From Camelus bactrianus (taxonomy: Eukaryota > Chordata > Mammalia > Artiodactyla > Camelidae), in the NCBI RefSeq assembly GCF_048773025.1, contig NC_133541.1, positions 115,909,912 to 115,973,911 of the forward strand: a DNA stretch of 64,000 bases, given 5' to 3'. The notes beneath the pieces were generated by a model, which had not been told where the DNA came from, did no database searches, and worked only from the letters and a program-made list of their open reading frames with translations. Every line of letters starts with the position of its first letter. The stretch's first letter is position 1. Shown here in pieces: positions 1 to 12,640 of the stretch. The position numbers and the translations under genes were made by a program.

Positions 1-1084
1 CCCAGAAGGAATAGCAGCTTGGGCAGTAAGTTCTGCTGGGTCTTGGTAGTCAGAGGGAGTAGGGACATTTACTGAAAAAGTTTGATGGAAGCAAATGAAA
101 GGGACACCGAGGCCCGTGGCTCATACTTTTCAGCTGCCCCTCTCTGTCCAGCTGCAGCAAACTCTGCTTCATGTGCTGATTCCACAGACGGGGAGCCCCT
201 GTCCTGACGCTGCTCACAGCCCATTGGGGAAACGGGTCAGCAGCCTCCCAGCACGACCCAGGCTGTGGAGGGAGGCCCTGCAAGGCCCCAGAGCTGAGAA
301 TCCAACCTGAAGCCTTGACCAGGAGGTGACGTTTGTCCTTCCTGTTAACCAAACATTAAGGGAACTGTCAGAGCAGCAGGGATGCAGGGAAGACTGAAGC
401 ACTTCGCTAAACCACCCACTTGTGAGCCATTTCGACAGTGACCAATTTTCTGCTGGGGGTGGGGAAGGGAAAATGAGAAAACAAACCTAGCCCAGAGATC
501 TTAATTCTAGGGGGAGGAACAGACTTGGCTTGCATGGGACAGAGTGTGTGCTTTGATGGAAAGGTAAGACTTTTCTTGGGGATGTATAGAATTGGAGGAG
601 GGTGAGGCAGAAAGGAGGTGGTGGGTGTAGGCTCTGGAGGAGGGGAGTGGGAAGCGAGCTCCTGTCCTCCCAGTGGGCTCTCCCTCACTGCGAGGACCAC
701 TTGTAGAGACTGGAGTGACTACAGGGAAAGAGTGGCGTTCTGTTCAACAGCTGGGTAGGGCTGGCGACTGTCCCTTTGCCATTGAGCATCCCAGAGGTTT
801 GGTGTGCCAAGGTCCAGGAGGACCCAAGGGCCAAGTGGACACAATAGGAGCAGGGTTTGTGCCACGCTGGCAATCCTCTGTCCTGTCTAAGAGGGTACCC
901 TCCAGATAAGGGAACCCTCCAGGGGGCTATGGGGTGTAGCCAGCAGTGGAAACTGGGGGGAGCGGAAGGAGGCTAAGCCCGATGTCCCCCTTGCTCCCAA
1001 CAGCAGTGCCCACATCCTGTCCAGCCTAGATCCATCCATAAGATTCAAGCACCCTGAAAGTAAAGGGACAGAGCATGCAACCAG
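1..1084. other. Intergenic, no gene recognised
   Basis: No exon-like reading frame, RNA gene or recognisable repeat was found. The open frames here are under 100 codons, overlap on both strands and show no known domain. Confidence 0.5.
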
Positions 1085-1270
1085 TTGGGTTGCCAGATAA
1101 AATACAGGACATCCAGTTAAATCTGAACTTCAGATAAACAAGGAATCGTTACTGCATGAGACATACTTACACTAAAAAAAGACTATTCCTTGTTTATCTG
1201 AAATTCAAATTTAATGAGATGTCCTAGTTTTTTTAAATTTGTTTTGCTAAATCTGGCATTCCTAGGGGCA
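1085..1270. mobile_element. MER53-like palindromic DNA transposon
   Basis: The segment is an imperfect inverted repeat. The left arm (about 1090-1152) reads ttgccagataaaatacagg and later cagataaacaaggaat; the right arm (about 1181-1262) returns attccttgtttatctg and ends gctaaatctggcattcc. This layout matches the non-autonomous hAT-like element MER53 as remembered. It has no coding capacity and is old by its divergence. Confidence 0.7.
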
Positions 1271-2029
1271 GGACAGCATGCTAAGTGAAGCTCAGCATTT
1301 TTGAAGATAATCTTAAAGTAGTAGGTTCTTGCCATGTCTCGGCAAAGGTGGGAGCTTCCACAAATGGTGCTGAGTTCTCCAAGCCCTGGGATTTGGTTAC
1401 TAACTCCCAGTGACAGTCCCCTCTCCAAGCACTGAGCGGCTCTTCCCTCTGGGAGCTGTGGGACAAAAACAGAAAAGAAACACTCTACACAGGCTGGTTT
1501 GATTGGCCAGCCAGAGTAACAGGCAATAGCTCAGGGGCTTCAAACTGCAGGTCTCAACTCTTAGAGATTGTGAACCCAGGTCATGCCAGCCTTTTGGATG
1601 GGGGGTGGGATGGGCTAGGGGAGGGGTCAGAGTGTGCTGCCTGTATTTTATCTCAAAAAAAGTTTTGCATCTGGGAGTCACTGTGCATGTATATGGCTAA
1701 TGATATTTCATATGTAGTCAGGGTCCAAAATGTTTGAAAGGCACTGATATGATGTTGAGGCTTGCAGGGTATTATTATTGTGAAAACTGTATTGGGTCAA
1801 CAGCCAGAATGAGTTGGTCTCATACTCACAGGTTAGGCTGAGCTTGGCCTTGTTCTGGAAAAATCACCCTCTGGAACCACCTTACCTTTTCAGGGAATCT
1901 GCAGTCCCTGCACATAGATGACCAGTGCTTCACTTAAATCATTTAAAGTTCCCAGTTCTGTTCATTTTGCTGTAATCACTTACTAAAAGCATACACTGGA
2001 ATCAAATATTTGTTGTATCCAATCTTTTT
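1271..2029. other. Intergenic, no gene recognised
   Basis: No conserved coding frame seen. A short stretch near 1535-1580 vaguely resembles an old MER repeat but is too diverged to name. Confidence 0.4.
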
Positions 2030-2160
2030 TTCTTTTTTTGCTGGGGAGGAGATAATTAGGTTTATTTATTTTTTTGATGGAGGTACTGAGGATTGAATCC
2101 AGGACCTCGTGCATGCTAAGCACGCTCTCTACCACTGAGCTATATATACCCTCCCCCTCC
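2030..2160 (-). mobile_element. Camelid tRNA-derived SINE (Vic-1 type)
   Basis: In reverse complement this reads a tRNA-like head with A-box tagctcagtggtagag and B-box ggattcaatcc patterns, then a tail with tttatttattt on the plus strand. The T-rich end lies on the left, so the element points to the minus strand. Similar short words around the element (ttgttgtatcc and atgttgcatc) may be an aged target duplication. Confidence 0.88.
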
Positions 2161-3028
2161 ATGTTGCATCAGTCTTAGGCATTAAATATAAGTGATAATG
2201 TGGAACTAAACGCCCTGTCCAAATGGCCATGATGGTTTTTAACGTTTGTTTTATTTCCTCCTCTAAAGGGAAGGTTTTTCAACTTTGAAATCCATGGAGA
2301 TTACTTGGCATAATTCCCCAGTGCTACCCTAAATGGTTTTGAGTCATAATTTCTCTCATACGGAGAATATATGATGCTTTTACTTAGAAGAAGAAAAAAT
2401 GTTTACAGTTTCGCTTTGAATCTTTTTAAAATTCCAATAACAGCTAGCTCTTGATTCAGAGATTATAAATAAAGCTATTTTATTGTCTAATGTTACTGAA
2501 GCATCGTGTCCTGTGATGTTTTAGTCTTTATTGTTCCAGGGACTTAGTTTTATCTTGCACTCTTTTGTAGGAAACAGCTTATGAATCTTAAGTCTAAATA
2601 CTTATTGTCCTGTATCAGCTGCAGCAGTCTCCATTTCTCTAAGTTTTGCATTTATGGTGATTGTAGAAATGATTGCTAATTTTCTTAGGTGTGATAGGGA
2701 CACTGTGGTTATACAGATGATTGTCGTTGTGCTGAAGTATCTAAGGATCATGATGTCATATTGACAGCTTATTTTAAAACTGGTGTGTGTTGGTGTATGT
2801 GTGGTGCAGGTTAGGGGAGGAGAGAAAACAGATATGGTAAAACATTAACAACCATTAAATCTAGATGGAAGCCATTTGTGGTTCTATCAACATTCATCCA
2901 TGTTTTTAAATTTTCACAATAAAATGTAGGGAGATAAATACCCCCCAAAAAATCTAGGTAAAATTTAGGGCATATTCGTATTTGAAGGAGTATTTTAAAC
3001 TATGTTTTATTTTCCTCAGTTTCAAACA
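2161..3028. other. Intergenic AT-rich DNA, no gene recognised
   Basis: AT-rich sequence without a supported feature. Confidence 0.4.
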
Positions 3029-3413
3029 AGGAGAAGAGAAAGGAAAGAGAAATTGATTTATTTTGAGGGATTGGCCTATGCAATTATGGAGGCTAGCAAG
3101 TCCAGAATCTGCAGGGTGGGCCAGCAGGCTGGAAAGCTGCAGGGAAGAGCTGATGCTGTAGTTCAATTCCAAAGGCTGACAGCTGGTGGAATTCCTCAGA
3201 GGAAGTCAGTCTTTCTGTTCTATACAGGCCTTCAGCTGATTGGATGAGGCCCACCCACACCATGGAGGGCAATGTGCTTTACTCAAAGTCAATCAATTTA
3301 AATGTAAATCTCATCCACAAAGACTCTGACAGAAACATCCAAAATAATGTTTAACCAAATATCTGGGCGCAATGGCCCAGCAAAGCTGACACATAAAATT
3401 AACCATCACATCT
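3029..3413 (-). mobile_element. MLT2-type ERVL LTR fossil
   Basis: The reverse complement starts with tgtgatggttaattttatgt, the recalled start of MLT2/MLT2B LTRs, and runs through a region including ctgattggatgaggcccac on the plus strand. It is a solitary old LTR, shared with other mammals by family, with no internal viral sequence attached. Confidence 0.78.
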
Positions 3414-3499
3414 TCAAAAGGCAGTTTTAACACTTTACTTTTCTAGTCTAAAATGAGAGGAAGAGTAATGTGGGAGGTTGGCAGGGGGAATAGTCAAAG

Positions 3500-3645
3500 C
3501 CGGGTTGAATTCCCACATATTACTCCTCTGAACCTCAGTTTTCTAATTTGTAGAATGGGAATAAGAATGATTACCTTGAGTGACTGTAAAAATTAGAGAC
3601 CACAGATGGGAGAAGCCCAGCCCTATGCCTGACACATGGCGGCAA
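3500..3645 (+). repeat. MIR SINE fragment
   Basis: Contains the MIR core-like wording acctcagttttctaatttgt followed by agaatgggaataa and a later cctgacacatgg. Old and truncated. Confidence 0.65.
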
Positions 3646-4179
3646 TGACTGAGTTTTCAATTTGAAAAGAAGTTTCATCGAACACTCTACATACCTGTCA
3701 TTTTACTGATGCATTTTATTTGCAGGTGACTCTCCACCCTTTTCATTTTCCTTTTGAAACTGAGCTGTGTATCAACAAGAAGAAAAGTCCCCTGCCACAG
3801 TGTCGTTTTCACGTGGTTTTGCAATCTGGTGCCTGAGTTTGCCCCTCAAATCCCCACTAGTAACCGAATTTCCAGACTAGATAAATACACTAGATAACTT
3901 CCAGGATTCCAGATGTTGTGAGGAAGTGAGAATGAAACTGGGAAATGATGTAACTTTTCCCTTAGAAGTGGCTAAAAACTTTTCTGGGTGGAGGTCCCCC
4001 CCCACCCCCACCCAGAAGGAGGCAGGGAGCTAGGGAACCAAAACCAGGACCTATTGCCTGATAGCTGGCCCCAGAAAATGCTTCTGGTTGAGTAATAGAA
4101 AAAGCTACCTTGCAGAAACAGCCCTGACATGATCTGATTTATATATCTATATCGCGTAAGTAGCCCACTTGCTTGACTC

Positions 4180-4562
4180 ACTTGCTCGGCCTAGCTTGAT
4201 CACATTGTTTGAGAGTCTTTGGTTACTGAATCTCTTTTTTGAAGAGTATTTGTTGCACAGAGCAGAACAAACTGGAAAGCAAGCAGGAAAAGAGTAGCCA
4301 GTGAGAAGGAGACAAGAAGACAGATTAAAAGGACCCAGCCGGGACCCCAAAAGCAGGAGTTCTTACATCAAGCCACCTGGGCTTAAGGCTCGAGTGTCTT
4401 CTCCTCTTTTCCTTTTTTCTAGCAATAAAGCAGCTTTCACTCTGCTTCTTTGTCTCCACTGTGAATTCTTTCACGGCTGGAAGACAAGATCCCACTCTTT
4501 GGGGTTCTCCCTCTTTTAGCCGGCTTCCTCATCTGCTAACGGGGAGGCTGGCAGAATCACAG
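4180..4562 (+). mobile_element. Solo ERV LTR-like fossil
   Basis: A poly(A) signal aataaa at about 4424 is followed by cagctttcactctgcttctt and gtgaattctttcacggctgg. This is the R-U5 pattern shared with the LTR at 29961-30353. The left boundary is uncertain and no internal region is attached. Confidence 0.45.
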
Positions 4563-5269
4563 GAGGAAAGTTAGTTGTGGTATTGCTGCTATAGTATTTC
4601 TGTTGCAACATGCTTGAGTCGATCTTTGTTTTTAGAGGGGAAAAAAACCTCCTGAGAAGGACACCTCATTGAGGTGTCTTATTTTTGTTTTATTTTAGGG
4701 GTATCTTTAGAGCACAGTGTCTAAGAAATACTTTTTTTTTTTAAATAAGTGACTTCTGAATGAAATTTAAAATAATTAATTGAAATAGTCTCAAGGTGAC
4801 TTAACTATTAGTAAATAGCTAACTTCTGTATCTCAGACATTGTTTTGTAGAAAGGAGAAAATGAACTTGGTGGGTGAGAGACAAACTGGAACAAAATGGG
4901 CTGAGGGGAATTCCAATGGGGGGGATGTCAGTGTGCCTCCACACAAAAAAATCTTTACTAAGGCTAGGAACCTTTGAGAAAAAAATCCAATCCCCCATCC
5001 TCACCCTAGTCTGCATTCACTTTAGAATCTTGGCTTTGGAGCACAACTTCTATAGGTCTTGAACCAAGTTCCCTTTTGCTAAAAGATAAAGTGTAAGGAA
5101 GGGCTGTGGAAGAATTTTATAGAAAGTTACAAGGCCCAGGGTTGAGAGCTTGGCAGACAGCAGTGTAACAGTCAGGTTCCAACTAGGAACATACAAACCA
5201 CTCTGAGTATTTAGACAGAAGGAGTCTAATGCAAGGGATTGGTGACGTACTTGGAGATCAGCATCAGAG
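4563..5269. other. Intergenic, no gene recognised
   Basis: No feature supported in this stretch. Confidence 0.35.
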
Positions 5270-6477
5270 AAAGCCACCGTCAGATGTTATCAGATACAGC
5301 TTTTAAAATAACAATGCTCAAGGAAAATAAAGGCAAATTTGAGAATTTGGCATATTATAAGAAAGGGGGTAAATGGAAAGTCCATAACTGGAAAATAGAA
5401 TACATATTTCATAGCAGATTACATAGTGAACTGGAAGATAAGTCATGTCCAGAATGAAGCCTAGGTAGGGAGTGAGGGACAAAGGGATGGAAGTGAGAGG
5501 TGAAGAGGCATAAGAGATACAGTGAGAAGGTCTAACATACCTTTATTTGGAGTCCCAGAAGAAAATGAGAAAGAGAATGGTATAGAACTAATATTTGAGC
5601 ACACAGTGGCTGATAATTTACCAAAACTGAAGAAAGACACAAATCTACAAATTTAACAGCACAAAGAATCCCAAGCATGATTACTTACTAAAAAATAATC
5701 CACCCCCCCCCAAAAAAAGAATTAAAAAAATCCACACCTAAACATATCATAGTAAAACTGGAATAAGCCAAAGACAGAGAAAAAAATCTTAAAGGAAGCC
5801 ATTAACAAAAGAATATATTAAACAGGCCACCAACCAAAGCAGAAGTCAGAAATTAGAGGCTTGGTGCCTCCAATGTGACAAAAGAATATGATGCTCAACT
5901 CAGAATTCTATTCCCAGAAAAACAAAACTGAAAAATTAAGATGGAATAAGCTATTTTTAGGCAAACAAAAGTTGGAAGGTTTAACTCTAATAGGGACAGA
6001 ATGTTCTAAAGGATGTTTTTCAGACACAAGAAAAATGACCCAAGGAAAGTTAGGGAGGGAGAAAAGAATGAAGAGCAGTGGAACGTAATTAAAATAGTAA
6101 ATATGTGGATAGATCTAAATAAATATTTGGTGTAGAAAAATAATGTTTTAACACATCTCTATATACATGTATATATACATAACTAAAATTCACAAAAACA
6201 ATAGCATAGGAGATAGGAGATAAAGTATTCTAAGATCCTTTCATTGTGTAAGTTAAAGATAAATGTATCAACACTAGGCTTTGCTAATTCAAGAATGATC
6301 TTTTAATTCCTTGCCCATTAAAAGAAGAGGAAAATTATGTAATTTCCAACCCAATAGAGGGGGAAATGGAATAATAGAATAATTGTAATCCAATCTGAAA
6401 GAAAGCAAGAAAAGAGATAATAGAACTTAGATCAGATGGGATATATATAAAACGCAGTGAATAAGATTGAAACCCAG
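5270..6477 (+). mobile_element. Old L1 fragment, ORF1 region
   Basis: Plus-strand wording such as cagatacagcttttaaaata near 5295 and the block 5560-6000 match the recalled ORF1-side sequence of old mammalian L1 (L1M). It is heavily diverged with many internal losses and no intact frame. It continues after the SINE at 6478-6610. Confidence 0.65.
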
Positions 6478-6610
6478 TGGGGGAGGATATAGCTCAGCAG
6501 TAGTGTGCTTAGCATACACAAGGTCCTGGGTTCAATCCCCAGTACCTCTGTTAAAAACAAATATTAAATAAACCTAATTACCACCCCCAAAAGTCTTTAA
6601 AAAAATATGT
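6478..6610 (+). mobile_element. Camelid tRNA-derived SINE (Vic-1 type)
   Basis: The head has atagctcagcagtagtgtgc and the B-box region ggttcaatccccagtacctc, followed by an A-rich tail with taaataaacctaattacc. It sits inside an older L1 and is therefore younger than it. Confidence 0.9.
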
Positions 6611-7330
6611 CAACCCAAACATATCAGAAATTATATATTAAAGACCTAATTATATATTAAAGACCTGGTTAAAAGAGGTTATCAGACTGAATTAAGACAA
6701 GAACAACAACTATATGCTATTTCCAAGAGGCACATTTAAAACAAGGATACAGAAAGGTTAAAAGTGAAAGAATGGAAAGAGATATGCCAGGTAACACTAG
6801 GCAAAAAGAAGCTGGTGTTATAAGTACCAGAAAAAACACTAGGTAAGCAAAAAGCATTACTTCAGATAGAGGTTTACTTTTTAAAGTTTCAGTTCACCAG
6901 GAAGATTTAACAATTCTGTATTTGCATGCACCTAATAACATGGCCTCAAATATATAAAGCAAAATTCAGAGAACTATAAGTAGAAATGGATAACTCAACA
7001 ATTATCTCATTAGTCAATAGAACAGGCAGATAAAAATTCATTAAGAGTAGAGAAGATTTGAACAATACATTACAAACTTGATCTAATGTCTTTTATCTAG
7101 GTGACTGCACCAAGCAGGTGCAGATCAGATGTTCTTTTTCAGTGCCCATGGAACATTCACCAAGGTCAAATACACACTGGGCCATAAACAAATCCCAACA
7201 AACATTAAAAGGATAGTAATCATATAGAGTATGATTTCTGACCACAATGCAATAGCAAAAATATAAGTAGGAAGTTCCTGTCTGTTTAGAAATTTAAAAT
7301 ACACTTCCAAATAACCTAGGGGATCTGTTG
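6611..7330 (+). mobile_element. Old L1 fragment, ORF2 endonuclease region
   Basis: Plus-strand text at 6920-6985 (tgcatgcacctaataacatg) and 7140-7260 (cccatggaacattcaccaag, gaccacaatgcaatag) follows the recalled ORF2 endonuclease coding region of L1M elements. It is not open. It is the downstream part of the L1 starting near 5270. Confidence 0.75.
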
Positions 7331-7394
7331 TAATTATTTGCACTTTCTCTTCTTTCTTATCACACCCAAGATCTACCAATTTTAATACTCTTCA

Positions 7395-7500
7395 AAGTAC
7401 CAATCTTGACTTTTAATCTTCTCTGTTGTGTTGCTTTCTGTTTCATTGATTTTTGCTCTCATCCTCATTATCTCCTTCCTTTCACTTGTAAAAATAAGAT
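7395..7500 (-). mobile_element. Old L1 fragment
   Basis: Contains tgtttcattgatttttgctc, a typical minus-orientation L1 ORF2 phrase. Short and diverged. Confidence 0.5.
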
Positions 7501-7554
7501 AGATCATTAGTCAACTTAACAATAATGTTTGTATAAAGTTTTACAAAATACAAG

Positions 7555-7680
7555 GTGCTTTTTCATCAATCCTCAAAGCAACTTTGTGAGTTGAGTCTTT
7601 TCCCTCATTTAACAGAGGGAAAATTATAGACATAATTGTTGCATTCACTGGAATACTGGCGCTAAGGTTTACATTCAAGA
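7555..7680 (-). repeat. MIR SINE fragment
   Basis: Wording like tcctcaaagcaactttgtga and cctcatttaacagagggaaa matches a MIR in reverse orientation. Confidence 0.55.
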
Positions 7681-8234
7681 CCAGAGGAACTTCTCCCCAT
7701 CCCAGGATCTCTTTTTATTTTTTATTCTTTGAGACCTTAAAGGACATTTATGCAAAACAGCCCTGGTTTAGGTGGTGGAAGCTTATCTCTCACCAGCCCT
7801 TCCTGCGGTAACCTCCAGCACATTGATTACCAAGAAAACACAGGGGTGGGGAAGGAGTAGGGAGCAGAATGTGTACAGCATGAGTGGGCAGGCTGCCTCG
7901 ACGGAGAAGCCAGTGTGAAGCAGCCCTTGACCCACCCAACACTCTTGGTCACTGGGCTAGAGCTGGAAGCACCTCATGTTGGCCCCTTTTCCAGAATGAA
8001 AAAGACAAAGCATGTTTGCTTAGAAACAATGGATTGCTTGCTTAGAAGCAAGACACCCCTGTGTAAACATATCCAAAAAATCATTTTTCTCAAATCTTGT
8101 GTGGAGTGGTCCCTGGGGGATTTTCTTGGCCTTAAGATGGAGCTGCCTTCCATTGCCTGAGTGTCCAGATGTTCGAGTCCCTGGACAAGGGCCGCCACAC
8201 TGCCAGACTTACCTCACACACCCTTCTACAAATG
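7681..8234. other. Intergenic, no gene recognised
   Basis: No domain or splice-framed exon recognised. Confidence 0.35.
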
Positions 8235-8478
8235 CTGCTCATTCCAGGCACAATTCTAAGGACTCTAATAACACTAACTTCCCCAACCCTCATTATGACT
8301 TATGAGGTTGTTCCTATTATTATCCCAATAAAAGGCAAATGAGGACACACAAGCAAAAAATGAAGGTTTAATTACTTGACTAACATCACCGGGGAATAAG
8401 TGAAAGTGTCCTTATTTGAACCTGGGCTTTATGGCGGAGAGACCCTGCTCCTGGCCACTACACTGTGTCACCTCTCTA
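8235..8478 (-). repeat. MIR SINE fragment
   Basis: The order of motifs (attattatcccaataaaagg, then gaggacacacaag, then atttgaacctgggcttt) is that of a nearly full-length MIR in reverse orientation. Confidence 0.65.
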
Positions 8479-9559
8479 CATGGGATTCACACAGATTCTT
8501 TCCTGAGTGTAACCGATACTGTTCACAGCCTGAGAACTGCCAGGTCTAAATGAGAAGACTCAGTGGAAAGAACTGAGTTAAGTAGTCTGACTTCCTTCTC
8601 TGTGTCTCCAGCCAAGACCCTCAGCTGAGGCTGGGGAAGAGGCATGGAGTGACCTCCTAGGTCAGGGAATCCCCTGGAGGACCTTGAGGTCCTGATGCAG
8701 ACAGACATCAGGTCCCCACTGTCTGTCCTTAGCTAACTGGTCCTCAGGTGACCTTTTCTTGGTTTTTGAATCTCACGACAGATGAGTTTCCCTTGCATTT
8801 CATGACTGATACTCAGTACCATTGTATTCTTACAGTCTCTGTATATAAACCCAGGTGAAATTATTTTTCAGGCTTTCACTTTCAGACAAATTCACTAATA
8901 GAAACAGAGAGTGCACTCCTATGGAAGGCTTTTCTAAACTCACTGTTCATTAAGATCTTCCCTTCCTGCTTTCTTCCTCCTCCCTCCACTTGCTCCTTCC
9001 TTGAGTTCCAAAGGACTGAACTCACTCCAGTCTTTCCCATACTTCTCACATCCATAAGCTATTGAGACTTTTAGTAAGTTTCAGTTGTTTCCACCCCCCA
9101 TCCCAGGAATTTTCTCACTTCATTTAAAATTTCTAATTTACTGGCATAAAATTGTGATATAATAATACCTTATTAATGTCTGTAGCATTTGTAACACAAA
9201 GTTTTAGAAATTCGCTAAGACTACAGCTACAAGGGAATTTATTCAAACTGTTATAACAGGAAAGTTTCAAAGGGAATGTCTCTCCAAATGTGAGGAATAC
9301 GAGAGATTTTAAAGGGGAAAGAAAGAAAAGCAGCACTGCCTGCTCCAGTTTTGGTGGGTTTTGGTCAAGTAGGTATTGCAGTCTTACAGAAATGAGTTGT
9401 GTTTCTTTCTGATTTGGCTCATCTTAGCCCGTTACACCCTGTTCTCAGAATTGTCTCAAAGGAATTTAGGAGTGAGTTGCTGTTCTCTTGGTTTCAGAGA
9501 ACAAGGTCAGGGTATGTGCACAGAAGGAAATTGGACAGTTCTCCATATTCCTCCTTTTT
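8479..9559. other. Intergenic, no gene recognised
   Basis: No coding or repeat feature could be supported. Short overlapping frames only. Confidence 0.35.
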
Positions 9560-9975
9560 ATTCCTGACTTTGGCTATTTGTGCACTTTTTATCTTGATCA
9601 ATCTCACCAGAAGTTTGTCAATTTCATTAGCTTTTCTAAAACACATGCAGGCACGCGCGCACACACACACATACGGCTCTGTGGATTCTTCATGTTGTAC
9701 GTTTGTTTTTCTATTTTGTAAATTTCTGCTCTTTATTACTTATTTTAACTTTCTTTGGGATTTATTTTGATTGTTGTAACTTTTTGAGAGATGGCTTATG
9801 TGATTAATTTCCAAGTTTTCTGATTTTCTGAAATGTCTTTCAAGGCTATAAATTTTTCTCTAAATACTGCCCAAACAGTAGCACTCTGGTTTTGACATGT
9901 AACATTTTCATTATCATTCAGTTGAAAATAGTTTCTTCTTTGAACCATGATGTTATTTTATTTTTCAATATATGA
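9560..9975 (-). mobile_element. Old L1 fragment
   Basis: Phrases such as ggctataaatttttctctaa and gtaacattttcattatcatt match old L1 ORF2 sequence read on the minus strand. A short CA/GC run at about 9650-9672 lies inside. Diverged, no open frame. Confidence 0.65.
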
Positions 9976-10174
9976 AGAAAGTTTATTCCAAACTCCAGGC
10001 CACACAACACAGACACATATAATTGATATTCACATCGAGGAATTGAAATAAATACACACACCACCTGCCACTGTCTTCCAAAACTGTTTCTAATCACACA
10101 GACTAATTCAAGATCCTCACTATGTGACAGTAATTTGAAAGACAAGTAATGAAAGTAGAGAAGTACATTGCGGA

Positions 10175-10350
10175 AAGTTATTGTATGCCAGGCACTTTGC
10201 ACATCTTATTAGATCCCACAACATCCTGCATGGTGGGTGTTACAGAGCACTAAGAGGACACAGGCTCTAAGAGGCTAAGAAATTACCTGAAACTTCACAA
10301 CTAATTAATAGGTGATATAGTTGAGATTTCAGTTCAAAAAAACTTTGCCT
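10175..10350 (-). repeat. MIR SINE fragment
   Basis: Includes tatgccaggcactttgcaca, ctctaagaggctaagaaatt and a later gttgagatttcag, in the order expected for a MIR. Confidence 0.55.
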
Positions 10351-11064
10351 CTGAAGGTTAGTCAGATACTGCAACATCACAATGACTCCCAAATTAAGAT
10401 GCATAAAAAGTACTCTGAGTTCTTCACAGATATTATGTAAAATATGAGGCAAGTCTTAGTAATATATCTAAATGTAGCCACTGGAAAGAAGTCCCTCTTC
10501 ACTTCATCTGTAATTAGGATTTAGTTGTTCATTTTGCAGATCCTTACAGTAGTAATTAAACATTCCTTCTTTTGTATTATATGTGTTTTCAAACTGCTAT
10601 TAAAGACAATTGGTCAGCATTTTAGCATTTTGCTGCTAATGCTCCACAAACATGGACAGCCAAAAAAAAATTAAGATGGTCCTGTGGAACACAAACCACG
10701 GCAACATATGGTATGCATTTAATTCTAACAAAGCATGCTTCTTAACCTCTGGGTGTCGCTCCACCATTTATAAGGCTATTCATTTCCAAGGAAGGTTCAG
10801 TTTCCAAAAGCAGGGTAGCAGACCCCAAGTGTGTTGTACAGCCATTCAGATGCATATAATGGGTCTGGATGCCTTTAGCAAGTGCATTTAGCACATGCTC
10901 CCTAACACTATCATATGTACTTACGATCTTCCCCTAGATGGTAAGCCCCTTGAGGGACAAGTGCCACGCCTGGTATCTCCCCTTGTGACAGAGTAGCAAT
11001 ACTGTCACATACAGAGCAATGTGCAATCTCTAAATTGCTCTTGTAGATAAGCCGCCCGACTATA
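10351..11064. other. Intergenic, no gene recognised
   Basis: No feature supported. Confidence 0.35.
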
Positions 11065-11145
11065 CTGTGACCTTTGCCACATCTTGCAGATGAGGCTCGC
11101 AGAGGCTAAGCAATTAGCTCAAATCATAAGCTAGTAAGTAATGTT
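11065..11145 (-). repeat. MIR SINE fragment
   Basis: Short match to the MIR phrase for 'gatgaggctcgcagaggcta' followed by a region like aagctagtaagtaatg. Confidence 0.5.
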
Positions 11146-11214
11146 TTCCTCTTGCCCACAACAAAAAATATTATTCCTTGTCTTGCAACTACTTTATTAT
11201 TTTCTTCTTCTAAG

Positions 11215-11955
11215 GTTTGTTTTGTTTTGTTTTGTTTTACTGAAGTAGTCAGTTTACAATGTTGTATCAATTTCTGGTGTACAATTGTTTCAGAGATATA
11301 TATATATATATATACATATATACATATATACACACATATATTCGTTTTCATATTGTTTTTCATTATAGGTTATTACAAGATATTGAATGCTCCTTGTGCT
11401 AGAAGAAACTTGGTGGGAATGTAGTTTGGTGCAGCTATTATGGAAAAATAGTTCAGAGATCCCTCAAAAAACTAAAAATAGACTTACCGTATGATCCAGC
11501 AATCTCACTCCTGTGCATATATCCAGAGGGAACTCTAATTTGAAAAGATACATGAACCCCAAGTTTATAGCAGTACTGTCTATATACAATAGCCAAGACA
11601 TGGAAATAACCTGAATGTCCATTGACAGATGACTGGGTAAAGAAGCCGTGGTATATTTATACAATAGAATACTACTCAGCCATAAAAAAGAATAAAATAA
11701 TGCCATTTGCAGCAACATGGATGGACGTAGAGATCGTCATTCTAAGTTAAGCCAGAAAGAGAAAGAAAATTACCACATGATATCACTTATATGTGGAATC
11801 TAAAAAAAGAAGATACTAATGAACATATATACAAAACAGAAACAGACTCACAGACATAGTAAACAAACTTACAGTTACTGGGGGAAAGGGAGTCGGAAGG
11901 GATAAATTGAGAGTTCAAGATTTGCAAATATTAACTACTATATAAAAGTAGACAA
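11215..11955 (-). mobile_element. 5'-inverted L1 insertion
   Basis: The left part (about 11215-11401) is the 3' end of the camelid-type L1 on the minus strand, starting with a T-rich run and containing tttctggtgtacaattgttt and ttacaagatattgaatg. The right part (about 11406-11955) is the ORF2 end and early 3'UTR of the same L1 type on the plus strand, with ttggtgggaatgtagtttgg at its left and gataaattgagagttcaag near its right. Compared with the uninverted copy at 40983-41440, the two parts abut in the source L1 with only about 25 bases missing. This is the layout left by twin priming. A TA/CA microsatellite lies at 11297-11340. Confidence 0.75.
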
Positions 11956-12039
11956 GTTGGAACCATTATTTAAAAATGTATCTGTAAATGTCTGAATATA
12001 ATAGGGATGTTAAAAGTATTTTAATTCAATTTCAATTAT

Positions 12040-12640
12040 TTTAAATTTGTTGAGATTGACTTTATGGCCCAGCATATTTGTCAATTACCACCCCCCCTTA
12101 ATTAAAACATAGTTGACATATAACATTGGGTAAGTCAATTCTGACAATGTTTCATATGTGCTTGACAAAAAATATGCATCTTTGACACACTGGTGGGATG
12201 TTCCATACATGAGTTAGAATGCTTGTTAATCTTGTTGTTTAAATCTGTATCTTTACTAATTTTTAGTCTGCTTGTCCTATTACTTTAAGAGGTGTAAGAC
12301 AATCTCTCATCCTAATGGTAGATTTTATGTTTCTCCTTTGACTTCTCCATGTTTGCCAAGTCCTGAGCTGTTATTAGGTACATGCTGACTTAAAACTGTT
12401 CTATCTTCCCAGTGTTTTCTCTTCCCTGAATCTTTTGTCTTATGTAACAACTTCCTTTATCTCTAGGAATGGTTTCTGCCTTGAAGTCCCTGTTGCATCT
12501 AGTATCAGTAGAGCTACACTAGTTTTCTATTGGCTTCGTGTAACTTCTTTCCATTCTTCTACTTTCAAACTTTGTACCCTTATATTTGAGTCTCTTCTAA
12601 GCAGCGATATATTGGGGTTTTGTACTTTTGCCCTATGTGC
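12040..12640 (-). mobile_element. Old L1 fragment, ORF2 region
   Basis: Reads on the minus strand through the old L1 ORF2 endonuclease-side region. Recognisable plus-strand phrases include cctattactttaagaggtgt and tttgacttctccatgtttgc. It matches the plus-strand L1 piece at 6611-7330 in part. Confidence 0.7.

Noticed and set aside
9399-9770. 123-codon plus-strand frame with hydrophobic stretches
   Set aside because: Lies largely over old L1 sequence in the opposite orientation; hydrophobicity comes from T-rich codons.
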